Shown here: positions 7,395-8,093 of the stretch, one piece after another | Layout of the letters: each line of letters opens with the position of its first letter | Numbering within the stretch: the stretch's first letter is position 1 | Source of the DNA: a bacterium UBA1790 | GTDB lineage: Bacteria; Bacteroidota; Bacteroidia; Bacteroidales; Muribaculaceae | Direction: 5' to 3' | Length of the DNA: 8,093 nt | NCBI GenBank assembly: GCA_002314465.1 | Contig: DCGA01000119.1 | Coordinates: 12,591-20,683 of the forward strand | Program-made: the position numbers and the translations under genes | Notes under the pieces: generated by a model | What the model was told of the DNA's origin: nothing | Seen by the model: only the letters and a program-made list of their open reading frames with translations | The model's database searches: none

Positions 7395-7530
7395 TTATCG
7401 ATGCTTTGTATCATTTTCTGGCTCTTTTTTGTATTGTTCCTCGGTTACATAGCCCGCTATGCGCCCTCGTCTCAATTCAAAAAATATCTCAGAACCCTGA
7501 AACAAATCATCGTTAGTTATTTTTTTCCAT
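7395..7530 (-). CDS. Small protein upstream of ssrA, frame broken by one base after its ATG
   Basis: I do not recognise a named family. On the minus strand, 41 codons from 7520 to the TAA at 7397-7395 read ITNDDLFQGSEIFFELRRGR, then IAGYVTEEQYKKEPENDTKHR. This has the look of a real protein: a mixed-charge amphipathic core and a hydrophilic tail. The frame has no ATG of its own; upstream it reaches a TAG after TTA TGG. The only nearby ATG (7530-7528) begins M-E-K but is out of frame by one base, because the A run (7526-7520) has seven A. With six A the protein would read MEKITNDDLFQ, 44 aa. Possible causes are +1 frameshifting or polymerase slippage on A7, a sequencing indel, true decay, or a TTG start at 7505. 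A perfect -7 promoter lies 15 nt before the ATG, and ssrA begins 45 nt after the stop. A coding role is an inference. Confidence 0.5.
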
Positions 7531-7544
7531 AACTAAAGCGGATG

Positions 7545-7575
7545 CAAATGTACGGTTTTTTTTTCACAAACCAAC
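7545..7575 (-). promoter_or_regulatory. Promoter for the small ORF and perhaps ssrA
   Basis: On the minus strand GTTG (7575-7572, three of four bases of TTTG) is followed after 19 nt by TACATTTG (7552-7545), an exact TAnnTTTG. Transcription would start near 7538-7540, about 8-10 nt before the ATG at 7530. No comparable promoter was found between the small ORF and ssrA. Confidence 0.6.
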
Positions 7576-7594
7576 GATTTTGATGATTTTTTTG

Positions 7595-7602
7595 TAATTT
7601 TG
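7595..7602 (+). promoter_or_regulatory. Promoter -7 element of the DUF4369-like lipoprotein gene
   Basis: TAATTTTG fits TAnnTTTG exactly. The -33 position 19-20 nt upstream (about 7571-7575) reads CCAAC and does not match TTTG, so recognition would rest on the -7 element. The expected start near 7608-7610 is at or just before the ATG at 7611, implying a leaderless or nearly leaderless message. Confidence 0.5.
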
Positions 7603-7610
7603 CACTGCTT

Positions 7611-8093
7611 ATGAAGAAAGTATTCCACATTTTACTCATCATAGTTGCTGTTGCAATGGTGTCGTGCGGCCACAAAGCCGTAAAAACCGGCAATGGCGCC
7701 TATCACCTTACATGCACCGTTGACCAGGGGCTGCAAGGTGACAGTGCATCGCTATATATAGTGGAAGACGGCTATCACCGCCTTATCCCTATGGGTATGC
7801 GCACCGGTGAGCCCGGCACTCCCCTCTCGTGGAATGGCCACATAGACGGCGCACGCGTAGCCTTCATCAAGTGGGAGAATAATCCAAGGCCGTTCTACCT
7901 TGTGCTTGAGCCCGGAAACATCGACATCACGATACATGGCAACAGCTGGTCGATAAAGGGCGGGCACTATAACGGCGAATACCTGCGCTTCCTGAACACC
8001 CGACGAAGCATCATCAATGACAAAGAAAAACTATTTGCCGACTATCTTAAACACGGAGCCGACTCAACGCTCACCATGGACATGGAGCAAGAA
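7611..8093 (+). CDS. DUF4369-like lipoprotein, 5' part (runs off right edge)
   Basis: The first 161 residues are visible. The N-terminus MKKVFHILLIIVAVAMVSCG is a lipoprotein signal with the lipobox cysteine at Cys19; the mature protein would be anchored to a membrane through Cys19. Residues of about 30-135 match the pattern of DUF4369 domains: a beta start (YHLTCTVDQGL), a strand with LYIVEDG, and the typical end FYLVLEPGNIDITIHG followed by the WSIKGGHYNGEYLRFLN segment. In Bacteroidetes this domain usually precedes a TlpA-like thioredoxin domain in proteins of about 350-400 aa, so a CxxC domain is expected beyond the edge, but it cannot be seen here. Substrate and partners are unknown. It is divergent from the small ORF/ssrA unit with only 80 nt between the two ATGs. 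Confidence 0.82.
   Translation, partial: MKKVFHILLIIVAVAMVSCGHKAVKTGNGAYHLTCTVDQGLQGDSASLYIVEDGYHRLIPMGMRTGEPGTPLSWNGHIDGARVAFIKWENNPRPFYLVLEPGNIDITIHGNSWSIKGGHYNGEYLRFLNTRRSIINDKEKLFADYLKHGADSTLTMDMEQE

Noticed and set aside
7448..7461. Palindrome CATAGC-CC-GCTATG inside the small ORF
   Set aside because: The loop would be only 2 nt and no T-run follows, so it is not a terminator. The bases are explained by the coding frame (R-I-A-G-Y).
1..8093. Search for defence systems, CRISPR arrays, insertion sequences, integration sites or tRNA genes
   Set aside because: No direct-repeat array, transposase or integrase motif, terminal inverted repeats or tRNA cloverleaf other than the tRNA-like ends of tmRNA was seen on either strand.

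Overview
The window looks like a stretch of a Bacteroidales chromosome (Bacteroides, Prevotella or Muribaculaceae type). The signs are: promoters matching the Bacteroidetes TAnnTTTG -7 element instead of sigma-70 boxes; starts without Shine-Dalgarno sequences; a tmRNA tag reading GENNYALAA, which I recall from Bacteroidales; a type IX secretion-like C-terminal tail; and a DUF4369-like lipoprotein. No transposase, integrase, CRISPR array or other mobile element is visible, so this appears to be ordinary chromosomal backbone with one lineage-specific secreted-protein pair.

Layout, left to right. (1) The 3' part of rplI (ribosomal protein L9) enters from the left edge and ends at a strong hairpin terminator. 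(2) A small Dabb-domain protein follows, with its own terminator. (3) After a 319-nt gene-free stretch holding a good promoter comes a probable two-gene operon of secreted proteins: a 639-aa Omp28/thioredoxin-like protein ending in a dockerin-type double calcium-binding repeat, then a 512-aa choice-of-anchor-J-like protein ending in a short T9SS-like tail. A perfect 15-bp hairpin closes this operon and probably also terminates the convergent gene. (4) On the minus strand lies a 695-aa M3-family peptidyl-dipeptidase (Dcp-like) with a signal peptide and its own promoter. (5) Upstream of it, also on the minus strand, lies ssrA (tmRNA) with a terminator. (6) Just 5' of ssrA is a previously unlisted small minus-strand reading frame of about 41-44 codons. 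It has a near-perfect promoter but is out of frame with its only ATG by one base at an A7 run. (7) Divergent from it, a DUF4369-like lipoprotein starts and runs off the right edge.

The shared themes are translation (L9, tmRNA) and envelope or secreted functions (two exported proteins, an exported peptidase, a lipoprotein). The most interesting points are the frameshifted small ORF that may share a transcript with ssrA, and the secreted pair with two different C-terminal modules. All family names here come from reading motifs by eye; no database search was run.
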